Below, one piece after another: positions 24,300 through 37,658 of a stretch of DNA of 60,000 nucleotides. The stretch's first letter is position 1; the number at the start of each line of letters is the position of its first letter. Source of the DNA: Polytrichum commune. Lineage: Eukaryota; Streptophyta; Polytrichopsida; Polytrichales; Polytrichaceae. Location of the stretch: assembly GCA_950295325.1 (NCBI GenBank), contig OX485803.1, positions 21,826,001 to 21,886,000 on the forward strand, read 5' to 3'. Both the position numbers and the translations under genes were made by a program. The notes beneath the pieces were generated by a model. That model did no database searches and had not been told where the DNA came from. It saw only the letters and a list, made by a program, of their open reading frames with translations.

Positions 24300-25400
24300 A
24301 GTTTACACAATAATAAAGGTCATCATAGAAAAAAATCCCATTTAAATAGTGATTTGCTACTACTTTTAGGCCTTTGACCAAAACAAATGATGGTTTTAGT
24401 ATACGCCACAACAATTTTTGGTCTACTTAACCATGTTTGCACCCATTTCAATCACTTTTACTACACTATCACTAACCAAATAGAGATTGCATAGGGCAAT
24501 GACCTTATATGTGTCCAATGTCAACTTATGGGAAGTCATGTATTTCGTTGCTCCTGAATCCATGATCCACTTACACGAATGTGCTTCATATTACGTTACA
24601 AATGGGTAGTCATCATCTTTTAGGCATTGTTAGTCTCTTTATCTTTGTTCTTTGTTTTTTTAACAAAAATGCGCAATGTAATTTGATTTGTCACAATAGT
24701 AGCATGATTTGACATCTTCATACCAAGATAGTTGCCCTTTTTGCCTTAATGCAACACCATTGCGGAATCATCACCTTGGAGTTCCTTCTCCTTCCTCTTC
24801 GACATCTCGTGCATCAAATGTACCATAACATATTCTATAGTTAGTTTTTTCATCGGTATCATTTTCAAGACCATGATGAAGTGTTCGTACAAAGGTAGCA
24901 AAGTCATAACAACATCTTTGTTTTGTACAAATATCTCCAAGTAAACAAGTTGATCTACAACAACATCTTTGATCTTCTTGATGTGGTCTAACAAATTATC
25001 ATCTTCTTACATCTTACATGTAAACAATTTATAGCAAACAAAGAGAATGTTCGATAAACTCCACGTCTTCCAGAATTTGCAAAGGGTATTCCATGCCTCC
25101 GCTGGTCTTTGCAACTTTTGATATGCGCGAGTTGATTATCCGCCAAATTGAGCATAATGATGAACATTGTTTTTTTTGACAAACCTTTAATATACTTTCT
25201 TTACTTTGGGATCAACGTTGGAAGGTGAAGCTACCTCAGAGTCATCCACAATGCTTCAAAGGTTCACAAAACCAACCTTGTCTCTAATTTGAACTTTAAT
25301 AATTTAAAGTTCTCTCCATTGAACTTGTCAATGGCTCTAGCACCCTCACCCTCAAGCGATGTCATGTTACGCTCAAAGATTGGAAATATATTCTCTAATC
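24300..25400 (-). pseudogene. Ty1/copia gag-protease remnant
   Basis: On the minus strand, pieces appear in copia order. Gag (UBN2-like) comes first: ADNQLAHIKSCKDQ, then LDHIKKIKDVVVDQLVYLE, then DVVMTLLPLYEHFI, MPMKKLT-like text and SKRKEKELQGDD. A degraded zinc knuckle follows (CYYCDKSNYIAHFC), then a protease core (WIMDSGATKYMTSHK). Several frame breaks occur. It overlaps the fragment at 18645-19220 in the protease region, so the two are separate insertions or a rearranged one. Confidence 0.75.
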
Positions 25401-25489
25401 ACTCAATTTAGCGATTCTTAGCAATTACATGTTCTCAACGACTTGATAAACCTTAATAAATATTTATTAATTTAAATGAACCCCTCTTA

Positions 25490-26560
25490 GATTCAAATGT
25501 GTCCTTGTATCTCAATCCATTCAAATCAAGCCATTTTGCTTTCAAATGTGTCTTTCAACCTTAATGTTATTCAAATCATGCCCTTTTGCTTTCAAATGTG
25601 CCCTTGCATACTCAATCCACTTAAGTCGGATGGTTTTTAACTATAAAGAGTCTTCAAGCTCTCAAAAATGCCTTTGTACCCTGAATCCACTCAAATAAGC
25701 CATCTTAATTTCAAAGGTATTTTTGCACCCTTGATCCACTCAAGTCAAATTCTTTTGAACTCAAATGAGCCCTCTTACTCTTAAATTTTCCCTTGCACCT
25801 CAAATCCATTCAAACAAGCTCTCTTGGTCTCAAATGTGTCTTTGCACCCTCAAACCACTCAAATCAAACCCTCTACAAATATGAATTTGTATTTCACCCT
25901 CAAGACACTCAAAACAAACCCTCTTCAACTCAAATGTGGTTTTGCACCCTCAAAACAACTAAAACCAAGCCCTCTTCACTCCAAATGTGCCTTTGCCCCC
26001 TCGAAACAACTCAAATGCGCCTTTATGGTCTAAATACACTTAAATCAAGCCTTCTTCAATTCAAATGTGCCTTTGCATCTTTAATATAATTAAAATAATC
26101 TTAAATACCCTCAAATGTGTATAGTTGCATTCAACAACTTCAAATCACATCCTCATCAACTCAAATGATTTTAATACCCTCAAATGTGGACAATTCCACT
26201 CAACCAACTCAAATAATGTTCTCTTCAATGCAAATGACCTTCAATACCTTCATATATATATATATATGATTGCACTCAACTAACTCAAATCAAGTTTTCT
26301 TCAACTTAAATGACCTTCAATACCCTCAAATGTGCACAATTGCACTCAACAACCTCAAATCAAGTCATCTTCAACTCAAATGACCTTCAATACATTCAAA
26401 TATGCACAAATGCACTCAACCAACTTAGACCACCATTCAATTGTATCAAATATGTATACAGACATTACAAACACTCAAATCAACACTTACAATTTTCAAA
26501 TGTGCACTTATACACACCTACAATATTCTCATCTCCAAATCTCCAAGTCTCCAAAAAGCA
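25490..26560. repeat. Degenerate ~50-bp repeat tract
   Basis: Variants of CAAATGTGCCTTTGCACCCT followed by CTCAAATCAAGCCCTCTT recur every ~49-60 bp for about 1 kb. Repeated text, not coding, explains the open frames read across it. Confidence 0.75.
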
Positions 26561-28537
26561 ACCGATGTCCCAAACATGCACCAATGCATCTCCAATACGA
26601 AGCTCCCCAAAAGCTCATTCGAGCACTAAAACCTCTCAAGATCCACTCCTTAACCAACTAGCAATCAAATCTCTAACTCTAGTATTTGTGTGAGTAAGCT
26701 CATAATCTAATGAAGCACGATAGAACTAAAGCCTAGATTGCACAAGCAAATACACATATGCAAAGGCATTTGAAAAGTATTTGGAGTAACATGGTCTTCT
26801 CCCTTCCTTGCCTTGCACTTTATTGCATTTTTTTCTCTTTGGTTCATCTTTGCACAATGCATATGAGATATCTCAACTCCCACTTCCCACTACGATATGG
26901 GGTAATTCAAACTTTATTCACTTTTAAACCTTTAACAAACACCATCCTATGACTACGAGCAACCTAATGCTCTACCTTCAACATTCGGCATACCTGATTG
27001 AAGATAACTCGTGAAAAACGGCCAGGCCTTTGGGGCAATGTGTGAATGATCGAAGACATGCCCAAAAAATTGCCAACCTTTCGAGGCAGTGTGTGAATGA
27101 TTGGAGATGTGGGATCGTAGATCGGATCGGATCAGATCTTCCCAACTCCAAACAAATCAGGTCAACTCATCAACTCCTTGAGACGTTCCTTCAGTTCGCT
27201 CAGAACTCCACACAAACGGTCATCGACTCAACAACTCGCAACCACACATCCACGTAGCTCACTCACAACTCCATGCACACACTCGGATCAACTTAAGCAA
27301 CTAGCTTGTGATTATTCAGACACTCAGAACTCTGAACTCCACAGCTCCATGGTCGGTAGCTCTTAGTTGGGTGGCCGGAAATGAGGATCCGAGACCAGGG
27401 GTAGGTGCCAATCAAAAGGGAGGACTTAGTGGCTAGAGCTACCATAACCCGTTAACCACCCTCCAGCTGTGCACTAGACCACCGTCACAATGGTGAAGTG
27501 CCATTTCTAAAACTGATCATGGCTCGGTGGCAACTTCAATGCATGTACACTTAGTGTAGCCAATGGGAGTCAAGTGTTAATGTACTCATGAGGTAACCGA
27601 ATTAGGCGATGTTCTGTATGGAATCGTAGATTACCGTGTTCGGTGTAGGGAGAATCTAATGAACGAGTAGGGGTTTGGACAACTTTCCACTTTGAAAAAT
27701 TGGAGCATTTTTTGTATAGGGCACAAAAATATGAAACAATTTGCATTCTTCATGAATCCTTCTCGTCTATCTTGGAAAATTATCTCATGATTGTCAGACC
27801 AGATCTTCAATGCGAATCACCTTAATGTGAATCACCTTATTTTCACGGGTTATGGTATTTCCACCTTAGTGGCTAGAGCTCCCAAGGGTTTCCGGAGTTT
27901 GACCCGGCATTATTTTTTAAGCCTCTGACATGTGAGTGTCAGGTCAGGAAAAATAATGTAGAGGCCTCAACTCAAGCTTGCACCCTGGCTTTGACCAGGC
28001 ATCCGGTTAGTTTAAGAACCAATTCAATGACCTCTGTGAGATAGCGGATAACATCAACTTGAATGTCCAATTTGAAGAATGATTTGACATTGTCTAGTAC
28101 TACATGAGAAAGAAACCTATCTCTAATTAAGTTGTAAAGGAGACATTCTAATGCAACATGTGTCTCATTTCCAACTGCATTGCATAACATTATTTAGATT
28201 CATAACGTTGTTATGTGGGACTGACAATATTCCACAATTTATTCCCCACATTCAAATTGAATAATGGAAAAGTAGTCTAGCTTCTTTATTTTAGTTATTT
28301 TATATTTTACTGGACCTGCTAATAATAGCCAACATTCTATTTGATTTTTTGGTGAAGTTGGTTTCAAGTGCTCTACCCAATGTGCTTATGTTGGCCAACC
28401 ATTGATTTTGGGATACTAAGAGTAATAGTATATTTGAGATTCTTGACAATGTGGTTTCGGACGACTTCATGTTGTTGTGGTTCAACCATTAATTTGAGAC
28501 AAGAATAAGTTTCAAATTAACGAATATAGTGTTTTAT
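26561..28537. other. Anonymous sequence
   Basis: 26714-26990 is the uninterrupted copy of the repeat seen at 13790-13905 plus 16419-16560. The remainder has short frames only. Near 28020-28080 there is text resembling 9400-9450 and 33535-33585 (CCTCTGTGAGATAG). Confidence 0.5.
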
Positions 28538-28795
28538 CCTTATTTAATCCCCTTTATGGTATAAACCCTTATCCATGCTTATTGATTTCTCCTTTCTTAC
28601 TTGATTCCAAAAGAGTAACTTTTATCAACCATTAACAACATTCAAGACTAAATTCAACAACAAAATATAGTGGGCAGAAAGACCTCTTAGAACAAACCAA
28701 GGAAGTGTTGGGCAAATAGATGAGGCCAATTTTCAATTTTACCTTGGATGTGTATAAAGTTTGAACAAAAGAGACTTGTGGAAGTGATAAAAGGC

Positions 28796-29576
28796 CAGGG
28801 TTGTCTATCGCGACGTCCTGCCACCGTCATGACGTCATGACGTGTCGTGTCGGGGCGGACCCCTCCGTCACGACATAATAGGGTCCACGTAGGGTCATAC
28901 TAGGGGGAAGCTAGTAGGGTGGGTAAAATACTTACCTTCTTGCCAAGGTGGCATCCAATGTAGCAGAAAAATCCGACGTGGATGTGCATATTTCCCTTGC
29001 TAGGTAAATCATTTTGCCTTTGTGTTTATCATTATGTTAAAATCAAAGTAGTAAAATATGACAAATGAGGGTGTGGGGGGGAGGGGGACGGAGCGGACGG
29101 GGACGGGGACGGGAACGGGGGCGGGAACGGATGCGGACGGGGGGAACGCCGGATGGGGTCGGATGGGGGCCGGGTTCGGATTAGGGGGGGCCGGGTTCGG
29201 ATGGGTGGGGGGGGGGGTTTGGATTGGGGGGGGGGGGGGCGAATGGAGGCCGGATGGGGGGCCGGATGAGGGCCGGATGGGGTGCCGGATGGGGGAGGGG
29301 AACGTAGGGAGCGGGGGGAACCGGGGGGGGGGGGGGGACGGGCGCTAGTAATTTTTTTCCCACTTTACCTCTACTTTGCTGACATGGCACCATACGTGGA
29401 CATCGTAAATCCTACGTGTCCTGATTGGGATAATGTAATTACACAAAAAAATACGGTAAAATTCAAGTTCGTCAGGATAAAGACGGCATCCGGCATAATG
29501 TCATGATAGATACGTGTCGTGACGACACGACATTATGTCAGGATTAGCCTCCGTCACGACACAATAGACAACCCTT
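28796..29576 (+). mobile_element. Non-autonomous hAT derivative B (781 bp)
   Basis: The left end is CAGGGTTGTCTATCGCG. The right end is AATAGACAACCCTT, with the terminal G changed to T. The left TSD is TAAAAGGC (28788-28795) and the right is AAAAAGGC (29577-29584). The empty site in copy 1 (4826-4833) reads TAAAAGGC, so the right copy has mutated. The centre is a G-rich array, as in A. Confidence 0.93.
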
Positions 29577-30290
29577 AAAAAGGCATGCCGAGTTCCAACA
29601 TGATTCGGATCGAACTTGAGCATTATCATATCGAGAATGAAGATATATGGCTTAAAATCTCACGATTTTCACAATCTCATCCAATTTGTATTGTCTGGGG
29701 CGGTGTGAGGTGCGTTAACTAGAGAAATATAATTGTGCATTTATCATCTAGAGAGTTTTCTAAGATGGACGTGTGGGAAGTCCTTCGAGGTGGATGTAAT
29801 ACCACGAATGCAAGTTGAGGTAGTTGAGTTATTGTGTAACCTAGAAATGTGCACGCCTCCAATGTTCTTCGACATTATGGTTTGTGCTGTCATCCACACC
29901 ACCGCCATGCTCACACATGCATTGGGGTGATTGGACGTCACATGAAATCCAAACCAATAAGCATCGGATACAAGGATGTCACCGTGAGTTTGCTAGGTCC
30001 ATTTCGTTGCGTCACTATAACACGAAGTTTGTACTAGCGGATACATACAAGTTTCATGAGATTCGGAATGTCACCAAGATGTCATACAATATAGAAATTT
30101 AGTGCCGGCAAAATGATCAATAATGACAAGCAAGTTTGCCATTGCAAAAATTCATGGTCCTGTTGGATACACATTTTTGAATGACATAGACAACTCTAAA
30201 CGGAAATTTATGAGGAACCGAGTGGAATATCATTTGAACATTATCAAATAGGTTCATTGAATGGAGGTGTATCTGTCATACAAGTGTTTA
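29577..30290 (+). pseudogene. Decayed CACTA-type DUF4218 fragment (copy 2)
   Basis: This is the duplicate of 4826-5550, with LLCNLEMCTPPMFFDIM in frame near 29815-29880. An extra stop replaces a lysine codon in the KISRFSQSHP frame. Confidence 0.5.
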
Positions 30291-32309
30291 TAAAACACAC
30301 AAACACATTTAGCGTCGGAGTGGGCCACTTACGGTAATATACGCTGGGTACATGAGCATGCGGAAATCATTTCTATTGCAGCTATATCCATAGGGTTTGG
30401 TGGGTCTTCCTTTACTTTCACCTTTGCCTTCCTTTTCCCTCCTATCCTTCCTCTTGGGTTCACAACCTTGCTTTTTGTTGCTAGGTAATTAAGCATTGAT
30501 AACTACCATGCAAATGTTTCGGCCATTTCATTTTTCAAGAACTTAAAACGCCCAGCAAGTAACAATATATTTCTACGACTATAATAAAGTTTAACGTCGA
30601 TTATATCTGCATTAGCGGTTGCTTAAGCCATAAGTACTGCTGGTTATGAATACTGAGCGAACCAATGCTCGGTAAGAGAAGGTTTTCGGTTCTCATCCCT
30701 TCTCAAACCAACTCAAGAGAGTTATTCGTCCTCTCACAGGAAAAGAAGAATCTTTCCATTGCCCGAGAGATAAACCAATGTCACCTTATATAAGAATGAC
30801 AGGGGCGGCCATACAAGGGAAGAGAGCCCTCTAGCGTCAATTGATATGCAATATGATTTGCTCATGGGGTTGTAGGATGAGACATATGGTACACTCAATA
30901 TGCACGTAAGAACACCTCCTACACAATATAACAATAGATCAGGGTGGAAGTAATTCAAACCCCTGGTTCTATTGCCATCGTGATTCATTGGGAATAAGAA
31001 ACGATTTTGCCCTTCACCCGAAGCTGGAGCTTCTTAGGGTGAAGTAGCCCACATTCAAACACGTGGAGGGATTTAAATCAGTAGAGATTTAACCGGGGAT
31101 GTGGTTAACTAACACTAGTAGATGAAGAACTATACATGTGTTCAATATGTTTATCTTCTATCGAATCTTTAAGATGCAATCTTGTGTTTTACACGTTCCC
31201 ATGGGAGACCCGTTTTTTGTACATATTTCATTGCCCTGTCGACTGCGATCCTATACGTTCTACAGTGACTGGCAAGTTAAACCCCTTGAGTTATCAACCA
31301 TAATTTGCCACAAAAATGAATCTGGAGAGCATCGATGCTGCTCTTCTATGACTACAACATCTTTATTTGTTCTCTCGAGTAAACGGCGACCAAACTCGTC
31401 GACCGCAGAGAGTTGAGACATACAATACTTACGTGACAAAGACGTGGACGAGTTTGATATGTATATATATATATGTATATTTCCATATATAAAGGATCAC
31501 AATTTATGAAGAACACAGCGAACAGTTCCTAAGCCAATTCTTCTAGCCCTCATCTACTGGCTCCCATTGATGTACATCATTGCTCCTCATTGCAGCTTGC
31601 TCTCAATGATTTTTATTTATAGCCAAGCTAAGCAAGTCTGGACGAAGCTCCACTTGATCTTTATTGCCTTTCGCACTGGAAGGCTTTTCGTCAATTGATA
31701 GTCAAACTGCCGATTATTAGGCCACCGTCCATAACCAACTGGTCAGTGTGTGTCCCCATTCAAGAGACTCGGGCTTGAGAGCATCTACGCACAACAAGTG
31801 GATGCAATCTGATGGAAGACCCCCTACAAAGCATCACAAGTAATTTCACCCCCTGTTAGCATGCAATTGAATCAGTCCTCTCATTCTGTTTGTTTCCATT
31901 CACCGGAAAGAGTCAATTATGCCCTGCACCCTTCGAAGCTTCTTAGGGTGAACCACACATTCAAACACATCTATCTCAATACTCAGAAAATGCCATGTTG
32001 GACGCAGTCATACGATCCAACAGATGGTTCACCAAGTCCTTATAAAATGATATACGAAGTGGTTCTCATGAGGCCGTATGATGTAAAGCATGATAGAACT
32101 CAACAACGTGATCATGGCACATCCTAACCAAAGCGAAAGAGTCGACTCGATCATGCCCTTTACCCGAAGTGCCTTAGGTTGAAGTACCACTTGACATTCA
32201 AACACATCCAGTTCACCACTTACAAAATGCCATTGGTGGATGTCGTATGATCCAACATATGGGTTATGACCGAGTTACACTTAATTAGAGCATACCTGAC
32301 AAAAATTAA

Positions 32310-32786
32310 TCAACTGATGGGACTTGTGCAGATGAAACTTTTGCAGCTGGGATCCGTGGGCGCAGCACACCCAAAATTCTCGATCACGTCACCCTGAATG
32401 GAAGTCAGGAACTGCAAGCCGGCCATCCCAGTTCCGCAGTGGCCAGTGAGATAGATCTTCACGGTACCCGTGTTGGCCGTTACTCTCCCCTGTAAGCTGC
32501 CCGCAGTGGCGTAGACACACTTGCCAACCTGAAAGGTGAAGGTCGATGCCAACAGCGTGCTTGAAGCACTTATTTGCAGGGTCTCGTCGCTCCTGGCTGC
32601 AATGGTCGTGTTCTCGGACACCGTCATTGGTTCGTCCAGTTCGTTCACGAACGTGATATTCATATTGACAAGTTGCGCTGAAGTTTCAGCCGCCATGACA
32701 GCCACCAGCACCACTACTAGAGCCACCAAAACTGATCCACGGGTGGATTTGAAGCTGCCGGTCGCCATATTCATCGTCATCTGCAT
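32310..32786 (-). CDS. Small secreted cysteine-containing protein, copy 2
   Basis: This 158-aa paralogue of 7564-8067 has ATG at 32786 and TGA at 32310. The N-terminal ~45 residues, including the signal peptide, are identical at DNA level. The mature part has a 27-bp in-frame deletion after MTVS and about 17 amino-acid-changing versus 4 silent substitutions. All five cysteines are kept. The TATA-like element about 130 bp upstream is conserved. The frame is open, so it is probably functional; the family is not recognised. Confidence 0.75.
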   Translation of the reverse strand: MQMTMNMATGSFKSTRGSVLVALVVVLVAVMAAETSAQLVNMNITFVNELDEPMTVSENTTIAARSDETLQISASSTLLASTFTFQVGKCVYATAGSLQGRVTANTGTVKIYLTGHCGTGMAGLQFLTSIQGDVIENFGCAAPTDPSCKSFICTSPIS

Positions 32787-33581
32787 GTGGTAGCCAGCTA
32801 GATAACTCGCTCTAAATTGCTACGACCCTGCAATGAAACTGTTCAGGAGGCTCTGATCCAGTGTTTGAGGAGTGGTGATCAAGTAGACTTAGAGAACCTG
32901 GGTCTGGTCATGCTTCTATATGTAGGTTTTCAGAAGAGCGGCCAGAACTCAGTGTGTGTGATCGCCCATTGATTGCTACTGTCCCAGTGCTCCTGACTGA
33001 TAGGTGCGCATCTAGTACCCTGGCACAGCTGCACGTCGACCCAATATTAGAATATTAGCTTCAACTATTCTGAATCTGTATAAGAAAGCCTGTCACTCAA
33101 TTTGGTGCAAGGCTGCACCATCCTTCACAATCTCGTGGCTTTGTGCAGCAGGGGGGCACGTCAGCCGTGTGAATCGCATTTGGCACACTTCTGGTGCGGC
33201 CTGTCGTGCCCGATCTGGAAGAGGATGTCGATGGAGGACTGCTTGAATGGTTAAGTAGTCTGCTTAAACAATGTCAATGGCACGTTGTACACCAAACGCA
33301 GAAGGATCAGGGTTGCTCAATCGGGTAACGTTATTCTAGAGAGGAGTATTCAATCATTATATGTCCCACACACGTTCTCTCTATGTCAGCTCCAGGAAAT
33401 GAAATGAAATACAACTGATTCTAAAGTCCGGGAAGTCGAAAGGGCTCATGGGACTGAAAATTACAGAAGCATATGACAGGATGCTTTCAAACCAGCTAAT
33501 CCTTGAGAGTGGCAGAGGGCTGTAGCCTCCGTGAGATAGAGGCTCCTGTCAACTTGATGGTCTAGTTGAATGAAAGACTAA

Positions 33582-33589
33582 TTCAAAAA
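33582..33589. other. Empty target site for hAT derivative A
   Basis: A single TTCAAAAA sits in the paralogous context. The same 8 bp are duplicated around element A in copy 1. Confidence 0.9.
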
Positions 33590-33750
33590 ATGTGTGTCTC
33601 ATGATCAAAACTAATATCTTGCAATACACAAGGCTTTACATAAAAATAGTTGAAGCTAAGATGTTATTGGTCAAAGATTATGAGGTACTACAGTTATTTG
33701 TGAAGTAAAAGGAGATAAAACCATGGGTTGAGTCCCAAACCTTGAGTTTA

Positions 33751-36700
33751 CGCTAGAAGAAGACCTGTCCAAATCAACCTTGCTAGGGTTGCAGGAATCT
33801 CAGTGGAATCGGTCACCGGTATCCGGTGGTAGCAATCAGTTGGTGCAGTCTTGATGGCCTAGTCAAAAGCCAGTTGGTGTTCCCAATATCGTTGTTTCAG
33901 ACCCAATGGGTATTATATGGGTTACAATCAAATTTGTTAGGGTGAGGCATACCCTTCGCCCATTTTACCAAGTGGGTGGCATGGGTTGGGTTGTTCGGTT
34001 GGTATGGAGTGCCCTCTGGTTTGTGTTGGGTACCCTTTGGTTTGCTCGGGTTGTAGTCGGTGCAACAACGGTTAGTATGGGGTGTCGTTGGGTTTGAATG
34101 GGTTGCCATTCTGGTTGTATGGGGTGTGCACTGGTTTGTGTTGGGTACCCTCCAGTTTGCTCGGGTTGTAGTCCGCTTTGCATGGGGTGCAACAACAGTT
34201 AGTATATATGGGGTGTCGTTGGGTTTTAATGGGTTGCCATTCTGGTTGTATTGGATGTCCTTTGATTTGTATTGGATGCCTTGGGGTTGCTATTGGGTGA
34301 CGTTCGCTTCATGTTTGGGTATGGGAATGATGCACTTTGCAGTGTATTGCCTATTGGGTGCATTTTGGTGTTTATTGGGTGAAGTTTTATGTGCCACAAC
34401 TGGTCTTGACCAAATAACCGGAATAACCTAGGGAGGATAATATTAATGGGGCAGTCATGAACTCCTGGGATATTTGAGTCCAACATTTCAGGTATTTCCT
34501 CATATACCTGCAATTCAAAACCTCAAATATCAACAACATTGAGCTCTCAAAACTCCCAATTCACATGAACAACCACAGCTCATATGTGAGGTACAAAAAA
34601 AATACTTCTCTGCGCTCTTACCTTCTCTGAATAAATTGTCAAATCAAAGACTTTAATCTTCTATCACAGACAAAGTTAGATTTGTAGTAGAGCAATAAGA
34701 CACTAAACTACGTTCACAATGATTGAAGGGTTGAAAATCACTATCATACATGCCTCATCAGTTCAATTTTGGATAGCAGCACCACTAAAACTATGCTAAG
34801 TACTATTTTTTAGCAGAAACTTGCTAGAAACGAGAAAGACCTGTTTCAAAGAAAAGTAATTGAAATACAGTTGACAAGATATCAAAATCCATAAGTTTAA
34901 TATTCCAAATCATGTATATGAATCAGTGAGGATTTGATAAGGATTACATGACCTATGGGGGAATATGAAAAGAAAAGAAAATTCCTAAACAGAACGATGA
35001 CTAGATATGAATCAAATTTGATTTTGAGAGAATTATGAATGCACATGCCAGTATCAAACCTTGAAAAGAGCGCCGAGGACACCCTCCATATGGTTGTATT
35101 CATTGCTATCTAGGCACTGGACTAGTGCATGGAGGATTCCTGACCAAGCCTGAAAACCACCTTGTTGCACCACCACACTCACTATTGTACCAACAGTTGT
35201 TCGCATGCCATGATTTGAGGCCCCAAGACATGGCAAGACTTATGCCTCAATGTACTGTAGATGAGAAGGTTGAATTAAGTGATAATTGCTCTTCACATTA
35301 TTCTTTAACAACAATCATGTTGCTTGTTGAATGTTAACAACATCACCATGTAATGGACAAGACAATGCCAGACTCTCTTGCACGAACCTGTAATGACTCT
35401 GTAAGCTAAACAACTTGTTAAACACACTCCTCAAAATCTCACCTTTGTGGTGGAGAAAGATTCAAAATTTTAGAATATGAAAACCTTACGATGTCCAATG
35501 GCCAAGATTCCCCAAAATGAAAATTCCTTAAGTCAGCACCATCGACATGCATAGGAAGGTCCTGGAGATTCTAACTGACTCTCACCATGATTCCTAAATC
35601 TGAGCATCTAGAATGATTTCTCACTGATAATCATCAACAGTCAAATACATCAAGCATGTCAGTCCAGCTATGAAGTCAACCTATACAATAGATTTCGACC
35701 TGAGGGTTTATGAGCAGCACATGACAATTCAAAATCACAATAAAGCCCTCACTGCAAACAAGTCCTGGGCCACTGGACATCATAAGGTTTTCATATTCTA
35801 AAATTTTGATTCTTTCTCCACCACAAAGGTGAGATTTTGAGGAGTAGATTTAACAAGTTGTTTAGCTTACAGAGTCATTACAGGTGGAATAGAAGTGGAA
35901 TGTGTTCACACGATGTCATATGAGCTCCACAAACACTAGCATGCTCTTGGCAAGAAATTAGGGTTTCAACCATGCCAACATGTATCCAATAGATTATTCA
36001 AGCAGTGCATTGCTTTCAGATTGATGACAAAGAGTTGTGAACACAGTTGAACACTGGGTAGATGCAATTGAGGACCTGTCAAAACTCCACATAAACATGA
36101 TGGAAACTTGGCTGAAATCATCATGTATGTTGCACTGTTTTCAACTAACCCAAACCTAAAGTGGCCATTGATTTTTTTTGTTTTTTTTTTTGTTTTCCTA
36201 TTGGCTTCAAGGGAAGATTTATGTGAGGTAAACGAGTAGAACCTCAGCGTGACACAAAATGAAGGCCATGTAATTGTTGAAATCCGGCAGTTGGTTGTAC
36301 CATTGGTGCTCTTGCTAGATGCGAGATTGATCCACAATAGGTAACCGATATTGCTCTAGCAAGTTGCAATTATTCTTTCAACCCTTCTTGTTGCGGCTGC
36401 CACACGGCCGTCGCCATGCCACCGCCTCATAATCCACCTTTCGCAAAGAACAACAAACCCTAAAACACCATGTGACCACTATCATCAATATCAATACCCC
36501 AACCAGCCTCTAAAATCCTATCACCAACACCAACAACTTGAACTCTACAATCACCCTCAGCTATTACACCAACCAAAAACTTTGATGATTCTCCAACCGT
36601 AGTGGCAGAACTCCAATGGCAAACTCCAATGGCCTCTGGATATTGGAATTGATCTCATTGATTACGTAACCTCGTGACCTCGTTCAAAATCTGCTCGGTT

Positions 36701-37294
36701 GGCCTCATCAAGGTCAAGCGACTTGTTGTTCGACCAGCGGACTAGTAATCCGTCGGCATTCACAAGAGTATGTTCTCAAAAGTTGGACCAGGGGAGGAGG
36801 ATGCGATGGCGGTAGTAGCTAGGGCTTGGGAGATGACCACACAAGGAAGGGACACGTGTGCAGGTTCCTCTCTCCTTCCTCTTCCACCCTTTGCCACTTT
36901 GAGGAGAGATGACATCCACCGAAGGAAAGGTCAACATAATCCTGAATAACATACATGTTGAGGGTGACAACCATATCTTCATACGGTGGACGTCAACCCA
37001 CATAGGGAAACCACCAAGACCGGTACAACATGCAACCATGAAAATGCAACCAATAGGTCACCCTCCACCCAATAAGTGCACCGAACAACCAAAACGGCAA
37101 TCGAAGTGCAACTGAAATGGTGGTGTCTAGCCGGAACGGGTGACTTTGCAACCGAATCAACCAAAATCCAAGTCCCACCCGAAATAGGTTTCAATCACAA
37201 TCATTCCAACATAAAAGGCAGTCAAAACGGCAGTGGACATGGCTACTACCAGCACCGTGGCACAAGGTTGACATGGACAAGTTTTCTTCTAGTG
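33751..37294. mobile_element. Non-autonomous CACTA (En/Spm-like) element, 3544 bp
   Basis: The termini are CGCTAGAAGAAGACCTGTCC and, reverse-complemented from the right end, CACTAGAAGAAAACTTGTCC. They form a ~32-bp TIR ending in CACTA (CGCTA on the left). The 3-bp TSD TTA flanks it (33748-33750 and 37295-37297), and copy 1 shows the uninterrupted site at 10377-10379. Subterminal sequence carries repeated TGGGTTGCCATTCTGG / CCAAAACGGCAAT-type motifs, including a ~120-bp direct repeat at about 34010-34260. No transposase frame is present. Confidence 0.9.
35387..35884. repeat. Inverted repeat with ~118-bp arms inside the CACTA element
   Basis: The left arm, from CCTGTAATGACTCTGTAAGC, matches the reverse complement of the right arm ending at 35884 with few mismatches. 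The spacer is about 260 bp. There is no TSD at the outer ends, so it is either an old foldback insertion or part of the CACTA interior. Confidence 0.75.
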
Positions 37295-37658
37295 TTAACT
37301 ATGAGAATTAACACAAAGCCACCCAAGTTTTCTTAATGCTTAAGAAACCGTACTCAAAGAGTGGTGTTGGACTATTGAAAACCAACCTTTTAGCTTGTCC
37401 TACTATGATGGGTGGGCCAATCTATCCTTGCATAGGTCAATTTGGGATTTAGGATGGGGGTCCCATGCGAAAACCCTATTTAAGATCCTACAATTCTCTC
37501 AAAGTTTGAGAGGTGGGAAGAGGAGGTCCCAAAATTTTGCACCCAACTTTCAAAATAAGCTCCAATGTACGATGAGCTAAGGAGCTCTTAATAGAAACTT
37601 TTCTCAAAGAAAGATCAAACCCACGGTTTGATCTCTCTTTGAGGAACTTTACATGTAT

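Larger units (their letters stand above)
28538..37658 (+). repeat. Segmental duplication, copy 2
   Basis: This is the same-orientation partner of 4576-10740, offset by about 24 kb. It carries hAT derivative B (28796-29576) and the CACTA element (33751-37294), both absent from copy 1. It lacks copy 1's element A and a ~590-bp piece. Homology resumes after the CACTA element (37295-37650) and is cut by the TIR element near 37659. Confidence 0.9.

Noticed and set aside
25793-26693. Several overlapping plus-strand frames
   Set aside because: They arise from the degenerate ~50-bp CAAATGTG repeat and do not resemble proteins.
33897-34513. Threonine/asparagine-rich frames inside the CACTA element
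   Set aside because: Caused by subterminal ~120-bp direct repeats; no transposase motif is present.
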